A stretch of 14,696 bases of DNA from an archaeon (GTDB taxonomy: Archaea; Nanobdellota; Nanobdellia; SCGC-AAA011-G17; PNOQ01), in assembly GCA_021107835.1 (NCBI GenBank), contig JAIOSD010000009.1, positions 1-14,696 on the forward strand, given 5' to 3'. Made by a program: the position numbers and the translations under genes. Within the stretch, counting starts at the first letter, position 1. Every line of letters starts with the position of its first letter. Shown here piece by piece: positions 8,439 through 14,696 of the stretch. Below the pieces are notes generated by a model, which searched no databases, was not told the DNA's origin, and saw nothing but the letters and a program-made list of their open reading frames with translations.

Positions 8439-8812
8439 TAGTTTACCACCCTAAACTTAACTAATCGATATTCAAAATTCATAACGTCCTTCAATGCAAT
8501 AAAAACAGTATAAAATTCCCCTTCTTCTTCAGGAGTAAAACTAAAAATCCCGGTTTCTTTAGTAATATCAATCAAATCAGAATCTTCGGAAAAAAAATAA
8601 TCATCTTCAAAGTCTATATCTAAACTAAAAGATTCTCCAATAGTTAAATTAAATTCTTCGGGAAGTTCATCAAACCAATAACTATAACCATAATCTAAAG
8701 TCTCTTCTTCAGCAACAGCATAAGAAAATTCAAAAAACATAAGAAAAACTAAAAGAATAACTAACACAATACATATCTTAGTTAAATTATTAAATATTAA
8801 ATTTGATTTCAA
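8438..8812 (-). CDS. Small exported single-Ig protein (124 aa)
   Basis: The start is TTG at 8812-8810, with GAGGTG at 8823-8818 and a five-base spacer. An N-terminal hydrophobic segment (13-31, ending SYA) is either a cleavable signal peptide or a membrane anchor. The remainder is very acidic and looks like one cadherin-like Ig repeat: a YFFSEDSDL strand (72-80), then ETGIFSFTP (86-94) and YTVFIALKD (101-109). The same order of strands occurs in the repeats of the downstream 871-residue protein, for example FFVINESTGLINFS. The protein therefore looks like a one-repeat version of its neighbour, to whose ATG its stop codon is fused. It could be a subunit, a capping partner or a chaperone for that protein. 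No function is established, and there is no enzymatic motif. Confidence 0.8.
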   Translation of the reverse strand: MKSNLIFNNLTKICIVLVILLVFLMFFEFSYAVAEEETLDYGYSYWFDELPEEFNLTIGESFSLDIDFEDDYFFSEDSDLIDITKETGIFSFTPEEEGEFYTVFIALKDVMNFEYRLVKFRVVN

Positions 8813-8855
8813 TCAAACACCTCTTTAATAAATAAAAAGACGAACTAATAGTATT
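8813..8855 (-). promoter_or_regulatory. Short gap with a T-rich stretch and the RBS of the small Ig gene
   Basis: After the VWA stop the minus strand reads through TCTTTTTATTTATTAAAGAGGTG. The T-rich run could slow or end some transcription coming from the ATPase/VWA genes, or serve as a weak TATA-like element. GAGGTG at 8823-8818 is the Shine-Dalgarno site supporting the TTG start. No stable hairpin is seen, so the terminator reading is weak. Confidence 0.3.
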
Positions 8856-9797
8856 TTAAATTATCGTTTTATATCGGGTATTAGATAGCACCCACTCAAA
8901 CATCAAAAGTATAAAAACTGCCAAAATCAAGTAAAAGAGTGTATCAAAAAATATTCTGGCCTCAGTCGAACTAAATATATCAATATAAGTATCAGTCAAT
9001 TCTTGTAAATTTCCAATTAAATAAAATTTACCACCAGTTTTACTAGCCAAATCTTTCAAAGTATCAGAATCTAATTGCGAAACAACAAGATCTTCAGTAA
9101 AAACCCCTCCCTCCTCTGTTGCAATTCCCAAAGCATATACTACCACTCCTTCTTCCATAGCATAATTAGCAGCATCCAAAACACTAATACCAACATTACT
9201 TTGACCATCCGTTAATAAAATAATGGATTTCGCTTTTCCAGTTTCTTGAGAAGTCTTGAAAACACTAGTAGCCAAAACTACAGAGTTTCCAATTGCAGTC
9301 CCACCCACACTTATCACATCTATGGATTTTATAGCTTCTTTTATTTTTTCTTTATCGTTAGTCAAAGATTGATCTATAAACGCAGTCCCAGCAAAAGAAA
9401 TAACTCCAACATAAGTATCTGCATTTAAAAGTTCCACAAAAGTAGAAGCAGATTCTTTAGCAGCCCCTAATCTATTAGGTTCATAATCTTGAGCTAACAT
9501 ACTACCAGAAGCATCTATTATTACCATATAATCAAAATCGCTGGCAGTACCATTATACCATATTCCAAGACCTGCTGCAGCCAAAATCATAAAAACTAAA
9601 ATAAAAATACGAATTAATAAATGTAAAATACTTTTAGGTAAAAACGTAGTTCTAGTAGCCCACGATATAGCTTCAAAATTAGCGAACCTTAAAGCACGCT
9701 TTCTACTCCAACCAAAACTTATACTATGAGTAAGCAACAGTATAAAAACAGCTGTCAAAAACCATAAGTACCTCGAGTCACTAAATACTATTTCCAA
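8856..9797 (-). CDS. Membrane-anchored VWA-domain protein, BatA type
   Basis: The protein has 313 residues. Topology: a TM at about 11-28, a second at 60-80, a VWA domain (about 88-275), and a C-terminal TM (284-304), the classic BatA layout. The metal-ion-dependent adhesion site is complete: Asp95-x-Ser97-x-Ser99 in IIDASGSM, Thr167 in GGTAIGNS, and Asp197 in LLTDGQSN. A divalent-metal-bound protein interaction is therefore expected. The start is TTG at 9797-9795, backed by a strong GGAGGGGTG at 9810-9802; no alternative in-frame start fits as well. It overlaps the DUF58 gene by 10 bp. In the family, VWA and DUF58 proteins are the partners of MoxR AAA+ ATPases, which are thought to remodel the metal-bound VWA complex. 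A role in surface-protein assembly here is inferred from its neighbours. Confidence 0.93.
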   Translation of the reverse strand: MEIVFSDSRYLWFLTAVFILLLTHSISFGWSRKRALRFANFEAISWATRTTFLPKSILHLLIRIFILVFMILAAAGLGIWYNGTASDFDYMVIIDASGSMLAQDYEPNRLGAAKESASTFVELLNADTYVGVISFAGTAFIDQSLTNDKEKIKEAIKSIDVISVGGTAIGNSVVLATSVFKTSQETGKAKSIILLTDGQSNVGISVLDAANYAMEEGVVVYALGIATEEGGVFTEDLVVSQLDSDTLKDLASKTGGKFYLIGNLQELTDTYIDIFSSTEARIFFDTLFYLILAVFILLMFEWVLSNTRYKTII

Positions 9798-10693
9798 ATG
9801 GCACCCCTCCCCATAAAAAATGAAATTGTAGGATCGATAAAAGATTTATCAGTATACAATTCAATAACATTAGATTTAACATCTTTTAAGAATTTTCTCA
9901 ATTCAATTTTTTGTTCTTTGGCATAACTCTCATACTCGTGTTTAATCTGAGCAGGATTAAACAGAACATCTCTCTTTCCCTGAGGATCAGAAACAACAAT
10001 ATTAATATTATCCGAAGGCATAAATTCATCTCTAGGATCTCTCAAAATAACTGAAATAACGTCGAATTTAACTGATAATTGTTTAAATTGATTTTTAAAA
10101 CTATCAAATGGTATTTTATTACCTAAAAAATCAGATACAATCACTACCACATTTCCAGGACTAAGTGTAGCATCAATAAATTCTAATACCCTTACTAAAT
10201 CATATTCCCCCCCATAAGTAGCGTGATTTCCCAAAACATCAAAAAATAATCCAACTTGAGTTCCAGCAGAAGAAGGTTCAAAATATTTTTGGATTTTATT
10301 ATTAAAGCAAATTAAACCCACATTATAATCAGACTCGATTGCAGCACCAGCCAAAGCCAAAATAAATTCCGCGCCATAATGTGCTTTTAATTTTTTATGA
10401 GAACCAAACAACATAGTATCGCTAACATCATAAACAAAAACAATATCCATTCCCCTCTCTTGATAAAACTCTTTAATTAAAAGTTTATCTGCTCTTAAAC
10501 TAGCTTTCCAATCAATATTTCTAGAATCATCTTGTAATGTGTACTCTCTATGTCCTTTAAATTCTAACCCACTACCCTGAAAAAAAGTAAAATAAGATTC
10601 ACCAGCAATAGTGCTCACAATATCATCCATGGGCCTACCTAAGAATTCAATTTTCTTACCAATACTAATAATTTGAAGAGGGAATCTACTCAT
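9788..10693 (-). CDS. DUF58-domain protein, soluble short form
   Basis: The protein has 301 residues with no TM, matching the soluble form of DUF58 rather than the longer bacterial form with N-terminal membrane spans. The DUF58 signature occupies residues 40-76: GSGLEFKGHREY, then QDDSRNIDWKASLR, then LLIKEF. The usual Gly before Asp-Asp is Gln54. A VWA-like fold follows, with Asp89-x-Ser91-x-Thr93 (YDVSDTM) and Asp187 in IVSDFLG, so metal binding is plausible. It lies one base downstream of the MoxR gene and overlaps the VWA gene by 10 bp. DUF58 proteins are consistently paired with MoxR ATPases; it probably acts as the cytoplasmic adaptor or substrate between the ATPase and the membrane VWA protein. 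A G7 tract lies at 10207-10213. The ATG start is well supported by the signature spacing. Confidence 0.93.
   Translation of the reverse strand: MSRFPLQIISIGKKIEFLGRPMDDIVSTIAGESYFTFFQGSGLEFKGHREYTLQDDSRNIDWKASLRADKLLIKEFYQERGMDIVFVYDVSDTMLFGSHKKLKAHYGAEFILALAGAAIESDYNVGLICFNNKIQKYFEPSSAGTQVGLFFDVLGNHATYGGEYDLVRVLEFIDATLSPGNVVVIVSDFLGNKIPFDSFKNQFKQLSVKFDVISVILRDPRDEFMPSDNINIVVSDPQGKRDVLFNPAQIKHEYESYAKEQKIELRKFLKDVKSNVIELYTDKSFIDPTISFFMGRGAIWK
9802..9810 (-). promoter_or_regulatory. Strong ribosome binding site deciding the TTG start of the VWA gene
   Basis: The minus strand reads GGAGGGGTG, then four bases, then TTG. The GGAGG core lies eight bases before the start. It sits inside the final codons of the DUF58 gene, so the two genes are probably translationally coupled. 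Confidence 0.65.
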
Positions 10694-10694
10694 T

Positions 10695-11852
10695 TTAAGG
10701 TACCTTTACCACCTTAAAAATATCATTGATAATATCTTCTGTTTTAATATTATCTATCTGACCTTGATAATTCAACAAAAGCCTGTGTCTTAAAACATTA
10801 TGAGAAATATCTTTGACATCTTGAGGGGTAACATAATCTCTTCCATGCAATAAAGCATTTGCCCTTGAAGCCAAATACAAATTAATCGCCGCCCTAGGAC
10901 TTGCACCCCAGGAGACATATTTATTAACCGTCTTAACGTCATTAGTTTTTTTATTGGGTCTAGAAAGTTCAACAATTTCAGCAATATATCTCTTTACTTT
11001 AGGATGGACAAAAATTTTTTTAATTATCTCTTGCATTCTAATAATTTCTCTAGGACTTACAACAGGAACAAGCTTATAATCCTCAAACTTTCTATAACTA
11101 ACATTAGTATCCATAATAAGCTCTTCTTCTTCTCTAGATGGATAATAAACAATTATCTTAAAGAAAAACCTATCTATCTGTGCTTCTGGTAATTTATAGA
11201 CTCCTCTCGTTTCTAATGGATTTTCTGTTGCTAAAACAAGGAATGGCTTAGCCAAATGAAAGGTCTTTTTTCCAATAGTAACTTGTTTTTCTTGCATTAC
11301 TTCCATCAAAGCAGATTGAACCTTTGGAGAGCCCCTATTAATTTCATCAGCTAAAACAAAATTAGCAAAAACAGGACCTTTAACCACAAAGAATCCTTTA
11401 TGCCTACTATAAGCAACAAACCCGGTTATATCTGTTGGCAATAGATCTGCAGTAAACTGAATCCTCTTAGACTTACACCCAACAGAAGCAGCCATAGCTT
11501 TCATAATCAAAGTTTTAGCTATTCCTGGAACCCCTTCTAAAAGTACACTCCCCTCACAAAGTAAACAAATTAATAAATCATTTACCACTTTTTCTTGTCC
11601 AATAACAACCTTCTTCATTTCTTTTTTAATTTTTTCAATATTATGTGCAGAACGAATAATATCTTTTTTTACTCCAGAAAGTCCAGAATAACCAAATTCA
11701 GGAACCTTATCTATTTTTTTGATATCTTTTTTAGAATCCTTCTTTTTTTTCTTAATAACTTTTTTCTTTACAAACGAGTCTATAGGAGGATTATAAGAAG
11801 GTGCAGATAACTTGATCCCCTTTTTTTTTTGTTTAGTTATCTCATCAACCAT
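10695..11852 (-). CDS. moxR: MoxR-family AAA+ ATPase
   Basis: The protein has 385 residues, longer than a typical MoxR of about 310-350 because of a Lys-rich, probably disordered N-terminal extension (1-60). All AAA+ elements are present: Walker A GVPGIAKT (107-114), Walker B VLADEINR (166-173), sensor 1 LATENP (207-212), the MoxR-typical stretch LPEAQIDRFFF with the arginine finger at Arg228, and sensor 2 WGASPRA (315-321) in the lid. Predicted role: ATP-driven, chaperone-like remodelling of VWA/DUF58 partner complexes in the cytoplasm. The two partner genes follow at once, with gaps of 1 bp and -10 bp. The ATG has no obvious Shine-Dalgarno site but has a TATA-like stretch at the right distance for a leaderless mRNA. 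A ten-A run (11821-11830) in the extension is a possible slippage site. The function within this locus is inferred. Confidence 0.96.
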   Translation of the reverse strand: MVDEITKQKKKGIKLSAPSYNPPIDSFVKKKVIKKKKKDSKKDIKKIDKVPEFGYSGLSGVKKDIIRSAHNIEKIKKEMKKVVIGQEKVVNDLLICLLCEGSVLLEGVPGIAKTLIMKAMAASVGCKSKRIQFTADLLPTDITGFVAYSRHKGFFVVKGPVFANFVLADEINRGSPKVQSALMEVMQEKQVTIGKKTFHLAKPFLVLATENPLETRGVYKLPEAQIDRFFFKIIVYYPSREEEELIMDTNVSYRKFEDYKLVPVVSPREIIRMQEIIKKIFVHPKVKRYIAEIVELSRPNKKTNDVKTVNKYVSWGASPRAAINLYLASRANALLHGRDYVTPQDVKDISHNVLRHRLLLNYQGQIDNIKTEDIINDIFKVVKVP

Positions 11853-11903
11853 ATCTAAAGTTTTAATTTATTTATTTAAAAGATTATTGTTTAATAAAAC
11901 AAA
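11853..11903 (-). promoter_or_regulatory. Possible terminator hairpin and TATA-like element before the ATPase
   Basis: The 51-bp gap holds a perfect but AT-rich inverted repeat, TTGTTT-TATT-AAACAA (11902-11887), followed by CTTTT, resembling a weak intrinsic terminator for the gene upstream. Immediately after it CTTTTAAAT (11882-11874) is centred about 26 bases before the MoxR ATG, the usual place for an archaeal TATA box on a leaderless message. Either would let the ATPase group be transcribed apart from the two membrane genes. The stem has a single G-C pair, so this is a weak call. Confidence 0.35.
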
Positions 11904-13382
11904 TTACTTTTTCTCCTTTCTAAAAAACTCTTTCTTTTTTCCCCCCTTTTTCTTCTTAAGTTTTTCAGATTTTATTATTTTAAAAGATTTTAAAAGAGTT
12001 ATAGAACTATCTATCAAAGTCACAAACCTTGCTTCTGGCATCAACTTATAGTAATATGGTATGTGGGCAATCCTAGTTATAAAAGCAATAACTTTTCGCT
12101 TCTTCTTTATATTCTTCTTCTGCAACACAGAAACTAACTCTTCAAAAGTCAAACCAGACCCAACTGAATAAAATTTTGTAAAGAAATATCTAATAATCTT
12201 AGAATACTCTTCAATTAATTCATACCCATAGTAAGATTTAGATTTAACTTTAAGTCTTTGAAGATTACTAATTGTCAACCTAATCAAACCTGCCCTATCA
12301 ACAATCTCTTCTTCTTTCTTCTCCTTTTTCTTCTTATTAAAAGTCACAAACCATTTACTCTTAGAAATTGATTTACGCAATACCCATATAATAAAAATTA
12401 GTATTATTATTGCTAATAAAATCCAAAGATACATCAAATAGTCACCCAAAATAAATCCAGTTACCCTATCTCCAGGCCCCTCTACCTTAAATACTGCAGC
12501 ATCAGAATAAAGGATACCCTCGTAAGTTACTTCTACAAAAAAGAAATAATATCCCAGCTCAAGATCCCAAGAAGTTTCAAATTTATCAGAAAACAAATTT
12601 TCTCCAGAAAATAATCCAATTTGGTCAGACCTATCCAAAAGCACATTCTCTTTTTGATCTCTCATCGATGTAACCATAACAACTGAAAGTGTTTCATTCA
12701 ACTTATTTGTAATTACAATATCTCCAAGAACTATTCCACCCGGAGATATAGACAAATAATCTTTAGGAATATTAACATTCACAATAATAGGATCCTCTGG
12801 ACCTCTTATTGTTAAAACAATAGGTAAGCTTTTTTCAACATTACTTGCCGCTCCCACAATATTTCCAATGTAAACCCCAGGTTCTGTATTTTCACTTGTA
12901 GCTATTAAAGCATCAAATTCTTCAACCCCCCGCCCTTGTAAACTAACAAAAGTTTTGTCTAAAAAAACAAGTTCTTTCAAATTAACAACAGATAACTGTA
13001 CATTAATACTTCGTGTACCTAAATTAGTAACATTTACTTCTTTCGTAACAGAGTCACCTTGAACTAATTCCTCTTTAATAACATCTGGATCAAACTTAAA
13101 ATTTACCTGGGTTGTAGAAGTTCCGCCACTCCCCCCCCCAGGGGAACCACCAGAAGGACAAACTCCACAATCAACAGGGCAGTTATTACAATCCTCACCA
13201 TCATCACAAATCCCATCCCCGCATACAGGAACCACTGTTAATCCTATTGTCCCAACCGCAGCAAAAGTAACTTCCTCTCCAGAAGAGTATTGAGCTACTT
13301 TAAAATATAATAAAGAAGGAATAATCAATGAAACAATCATCAAAATGATTCCAATCCCGAAAAAAAGTTTATTTCTTTCCAC
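11904..13382 (-). CDS. Membrane protein: Cys knuckle and beta-sandwiches outside, BatD/DUF4129-like helical domain inside
   Basis: The protein has 492 residues and starts at GTG, with GGAGG ten bases upstream. Order: N-terminal TM or signal anchor (7-27); a six-Cys motif, CGDGIC...CNNC...CGVC (Cys54, 59, 65, 68, 72, 75), a spacing seen repeatedly in DPANN exported proteins; a Gly/Ser linker (77-90) carrying a G9 tract; a beta-sandwich with VNVTNLGTRSINV (116-128), a second one (about 195-300); a TM (314-335); and a basic linker. The cytoplasmic helical domain (about 363-470) contains the SGLTFEELVSVL segment (409-420). External sandwiches, one TM and a short helical cytoplasmic domain match BatD and DUF4129-type partners of MoxR loci, though I cannot confirm homology. 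It overlaps the upstream gene by 14 bp. It may pass a signal between the cell surface and the ATPase/DUF58 pair. Confidence 0.85.
   Translation of the reverse strand: MERNKLFFGIGIILMIVSLIIPSLLYFKVAQYSSGEEVTFAAVGTIGLTVVPVCGDGICDDGEDCNNCPVDCGVCPSGGSPGGGSGGTSTTQVNFKFDPDVIKEELVQGDSVTKEVNVTNLGTRSINVQLSVVNLKELVFLDKTFVSLQGRGVEEFDALIATSENTEPGVYIGNIVGAASNVEKSLPIVLTIRGPEDPIIVNVNIPKDYLSISPGGIVLGDIVITNKLNETLSVVMVTSMRDQKENVLLDRSDQIGLFSGENLFSDKFETSWDLELGYYFFFVEVTYEGILYSDAAVFKVEGPGDRVTGFILGDYLMYLWILLAIIILIFIIWVLRKSISKSKWFVTFNKKKKEKKEEEIVDRAGLIRLTISNLQRLKVKSKSYYGYELIEEYSKIIRYFFTKFYSVGSGLTFEELVSVLQKKNIKKKRKVIAFITRIAHIPYYYKLMPEARFVTLIDSSITLLKSFKIIKSEKLKKKKGGKKKEFFRKEKK
13131..13139 (-). repeat. G9 tract in the linker of the 492-residue membrane protein
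   Basis: Nine consecutive C on the plus strand read as G9 in the coding strand, in the Ser-Pro-Gly-Gly-Gly-Ser linker between the Cys knuckle and the first beta-sandwich. A change in tract length would truncate the protein shortly after its knuckle. Confidence 0.8.
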
Positions 13383-14526
13383 CTATTTTTTTCCTCCTTT
13401 TAAGATTCTTAAATTTATATAAACTAAATATAATAATGGCTACAACAATCGCACCAATCCCAATAACAATTAAATAATTAATTTTATTTTTAATAGAAAT
13501 CACAAAATCTTCGCTATTAGATACTCCATCATAAAATACACTTAAAGTAGCATTATAATCTCCTGGAGACAATTTAGAGATTGCCTTATCCAATGCAATA
13601 TACATCTTCACCTCTTTTTTTTCCCAAGCACCCAAGTCAAAATTAGTACTCTTAAAATCATATGAATCCCCTTCAACACCTATCATTAAATTAATATACA
13701 CCCCTTCAATAACTTCATTCCAACCAGATTCAATAATTGAAACATACTCATTTATTTCTCCAGTAATAAGTTCTTTTTGAAAATCGAGAATCTCAATAAA
13801 AACATCCCCAAGTTTAAATACTGTTTCAGTTTCCAAAAGCTTACTAGAATATCTAACGCTCATTTTAGCAGTGTATTCCCCACCAGCCATCCCATTAGAA
13901 TCCCAATATCTAGTATCTTCTTTAATTTCATATAAATTCAGGGATTCCGTGTAATCTATCTTTCCAACATTTTTACCTGAACTATCAAAAATTTCTATTA
14001 CCACATCAATATCAGACAAAGCAATATTCCCAAGATTTTCCCAGAAAAAATCGAATTTTACTTTTTGTCCAACAGAAACCGATTCCACTTTCATTCCAGC
14101 ATTCAAAAAGGCCCCATCATAAGGAACCCTCAAAACAAAATGGCCCACCACTGCAGTAAGTGCAGATATAAAATGGCCTTCAGAAGTAACTGGCTTTGGT
14201 AATTCAGAAATAGTAATCGTAGTAGTATGATCTCCTGGAACATGCATTTCATCAGGCATCCTAAAAGAAAAAGGAATCTCTTTCTTTTCATTAGGTTCTA
14301 GAGTAATATTTTTATTTTCGAAATCAGTATATGTTTCAAACTCATCCCCAAAACATATATTAGCATACATTACTTCCCCAGTAGGATTAATAACAAAAAT
14401 ACTAAACTCTTCAGTTGTATCTGGAACATAATATGTAAGCGTTCTAGAAGGGGTGATACCGATGGCATATACCGAATTACTAATTAATATAAATATGATT
14501 CCAAAAAATAAACACCTCTTTAACAT
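13369..14526 (-). CDS. Exported beta-sandwich protein with C-terminal membrane anchor (385 aa)
   Basis: A signal peptide ends near VYA (21), and the mature chain begins IGITPSRTLTYYVPD. This is the type of start seen in archaeal secreted proteins with a pilus-chaperone-like or COG1470-like sandwich. The first sandwich (22-110) has FVINPTG (44-50), LEPNEKKEIPFSF (76-88) and PGDHTTTITISE (97-108). A second follows (about 125-235: VGQKVKFDFFWENLG, GGEYTAKMSV), and a third (about 240-345) ends PGDYNATLSVFYDG. A single TM (350-370) and a basic tail (KFKNLKRRKK) close the protein, giving a type I topology with nearly everything outside. No catalytic motif is visible. It is the first gene of the run, and its last 14 bases overlap the next membrane gene. 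Inferred role: a structural or receptor subunit of the MoxR-linked membrane complex. Confidence 0.87.
   Translation of the reverse strand: MLKRCLFFGIIFILISNSVYAIGITPSRTLTYYVPDTTEEFSIFVINPTGEVMYANICFGDEFETYTDFENKNITLEPNEKKEIPFSFRMPDEMHVPGDHTTTITISELPKPVTSEGHFISALTAVVGHFVLRVPYDGAFLNAGMKVESVSVGQKVKFDFFWENLGNIALSDIDVVIEIFDSSGKNVGKIDYTESLNLYEIKEDTRYWDSNGMAGGEYTAKMSVRYSSKLLETETVFKLGDVFIEILDFQKELITGEINEYVSIIESGWNEVIEGVYINLMIGVEGDSYDFKSTNFDLGAWEKKEVKMYIALDKAISKLSPGDYNATLSVFYDGVSNSEDFVISIKNKINYLIVIGIGAIVVAIIIFSLYKFKNLKRRKKIGGKK
13393..13400 (-). promoter_or_regulatory. Ribosome binding site supporting the GTG start
   Basis: AAAGGAGG on the minus strand lies ten bases before GTG (13382-13380), within the Lys-rich last codons of the upstream gene. 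The spacing is slightly long, but no other start codon fits the N-terminal hydrophobic segment. Confidence 0.55.
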
Positions 14527-14535
14527 AATATATTT

Positions 14536-14546
14536 AAAACAAAAAG
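14536..14546 (-). terminator. U-rich tract after the upstream gene
   Basis: The minus strand reads CTTTTTGTTTT 24-34 bases past the stop codon of the upstream gene. Archaeal transcription often ends at such U-rich runs without a hairpin. It overlaps the start region of the next transcript, so it may have no effect. Confidence 0.3.
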
Positions 14547-14548
14547 AG

Positions 14549-14560
14549 TTTTTAAATATT
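14549..14560 (-). promoter_or_regulatory. TATA-like box for a leaderless transcript of the 385-residue gene
   Basis: AATATTTAAAAA on the minus strand spans -34 to -23 relative to the ATG and is preceded by AAAGGG, which could contribute a BRE. No Shine-Dalgarno site precedes this ATG. The combination fits archaeal leaderless transcription starting at or near the start codon, and would be the main promoter of the run of genes to the left. Confidence 0.5.
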
Positions 14561-14569
14561 CCCTTTATT

Positions 14570-14696
14570 TTATACCCCTGTACAAGTGAATGTAATAGTT
14601 CCAGATTTAGCGCCAGTTACCTCATCAGAAGGAACAGTAACATTAACCTTAACAGTAACTAAATCTTCCGCATCAGATCCACTTAAATTAAGGGCA
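14570..14696 (-). CDS. C-terminal end of an exported-type beta-sandwich protein (partial)
   Basis: Only the last 41 codons and TAA are present; the rest lies outside the window. The peptide has the alternating pattern of a final Ig-like sandwich: LVTVKVNVTVPSDE, then TGAKSGTITFTCTGV at the very end. It has one sequon and no TM or basic tail, so the protein ends in its extracellular domain and must be anchored, if at all, at its N-terminus. The motif recalls Ig-like domains in archaeal secreted proteins (PSDEVTGAKSGTITF). The gap to the next gene is 43 bp with a promoter-like element, so it may be a separate unit. Its identity is unknown. Confidence 0.75.
   Translation of the reverse strand, partial: ALNLSGSDAEDLVTVKVNVTVPSDEVTGAKSGTITFTCTGV

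Noticed and set aside
8438..8448. Third occurrence of TTAGTTTACC resembling part of the 14-bp repeat
   Set aside because: Only ten bases match, and they encode the last residues and stop of the small Ig protein, so chance and coding constraint suffice.
11595..12051. Plus-strand Phe/Asn-rich frames opposite the MoxR N-terminus and the preceding gene
   Set aside because: They mirror AAA/AAG Lys runs on the coding strand and show no domain or start signal. The plus frames at 6768, 8043, 9246, 11004 and 14453 and the minus frame at 10790 are shadows too.

Overview
This is a gene-dense, AT-rich window in which every convincing gene lies on the minus strand, so transcription runs from high to low coordinates. 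It most resembles a DPANN archaeon of the Woesearchaeota/Pacearchaeota kind. The reasons are very large secreted proteins full of Asn-X-Ser/Thr sequons, LamG modules and NosD-type beta-helices; AT-rich TATA-like elements placed for leaderless or short-leader mRNAs; and single-span, Lys-rich-tailed membrane proteins. The lineage is inferred, since there is no rRNA or ribosomal gene here to fix it.

Layout in transcription order: (1) 14696-14570, the last 41 codons of an exported-type protein that continues outside the window. (2) 14526-13369, a signal-peptide/beta-sandwich/single-TM protein preceded by a well-placed TATA-like box. (3) 13382-11904, a membrane protein with a six-Cys knuckle and beta-sandwiches outside and a helical domain inside. 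(4) 11852-10695, a MoxR-family AAA+ ATPase. (5) 10693-9788, a DUF58 protein. (6) 9797-8856, a membrane-anchored VWA protein of BatA type with an intact MIDAS. (7) 8812-8438, a small exported single-Ig protein. (8) 8438-5823, an 871-residue surface protein with cadherin-like Ig repeats, a DNRLRE domain and a C-terminal TM anchor. (9) 5739-1, a giant protein of at least 1,913 residues, cut by the window edge. It has a basic cytoplasmic head with a GPYY motif, one TM, an acidic Asn-rich stalk, a beta-helix and at least three LamG modules.

Genes 2-6 are laid out like a bacterial Bat or MoxR/DUF58/DUF4129 locus: an ATPase, a soluble DUF58 adaptor, a membrane VWA protein, and two membrane-anchored beta-sandwich proteins in the place of BatD. 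Here that machinery is followed immediately by three exported proteins. A reasonable inference is that it helps fold, assemble or remodel the large adhesin-like surface proteins encoded with it; the sequence shows only the linkage. Overlaps of 14, 10 and 1 bp and gaps of 1-83 bp support co-transcription, with possible internal promoters before the ATPase and before the giant gene. There is no tRNA, rRNA, CRISPR array, insertion sequence or gene-free stretch over 300 bp.
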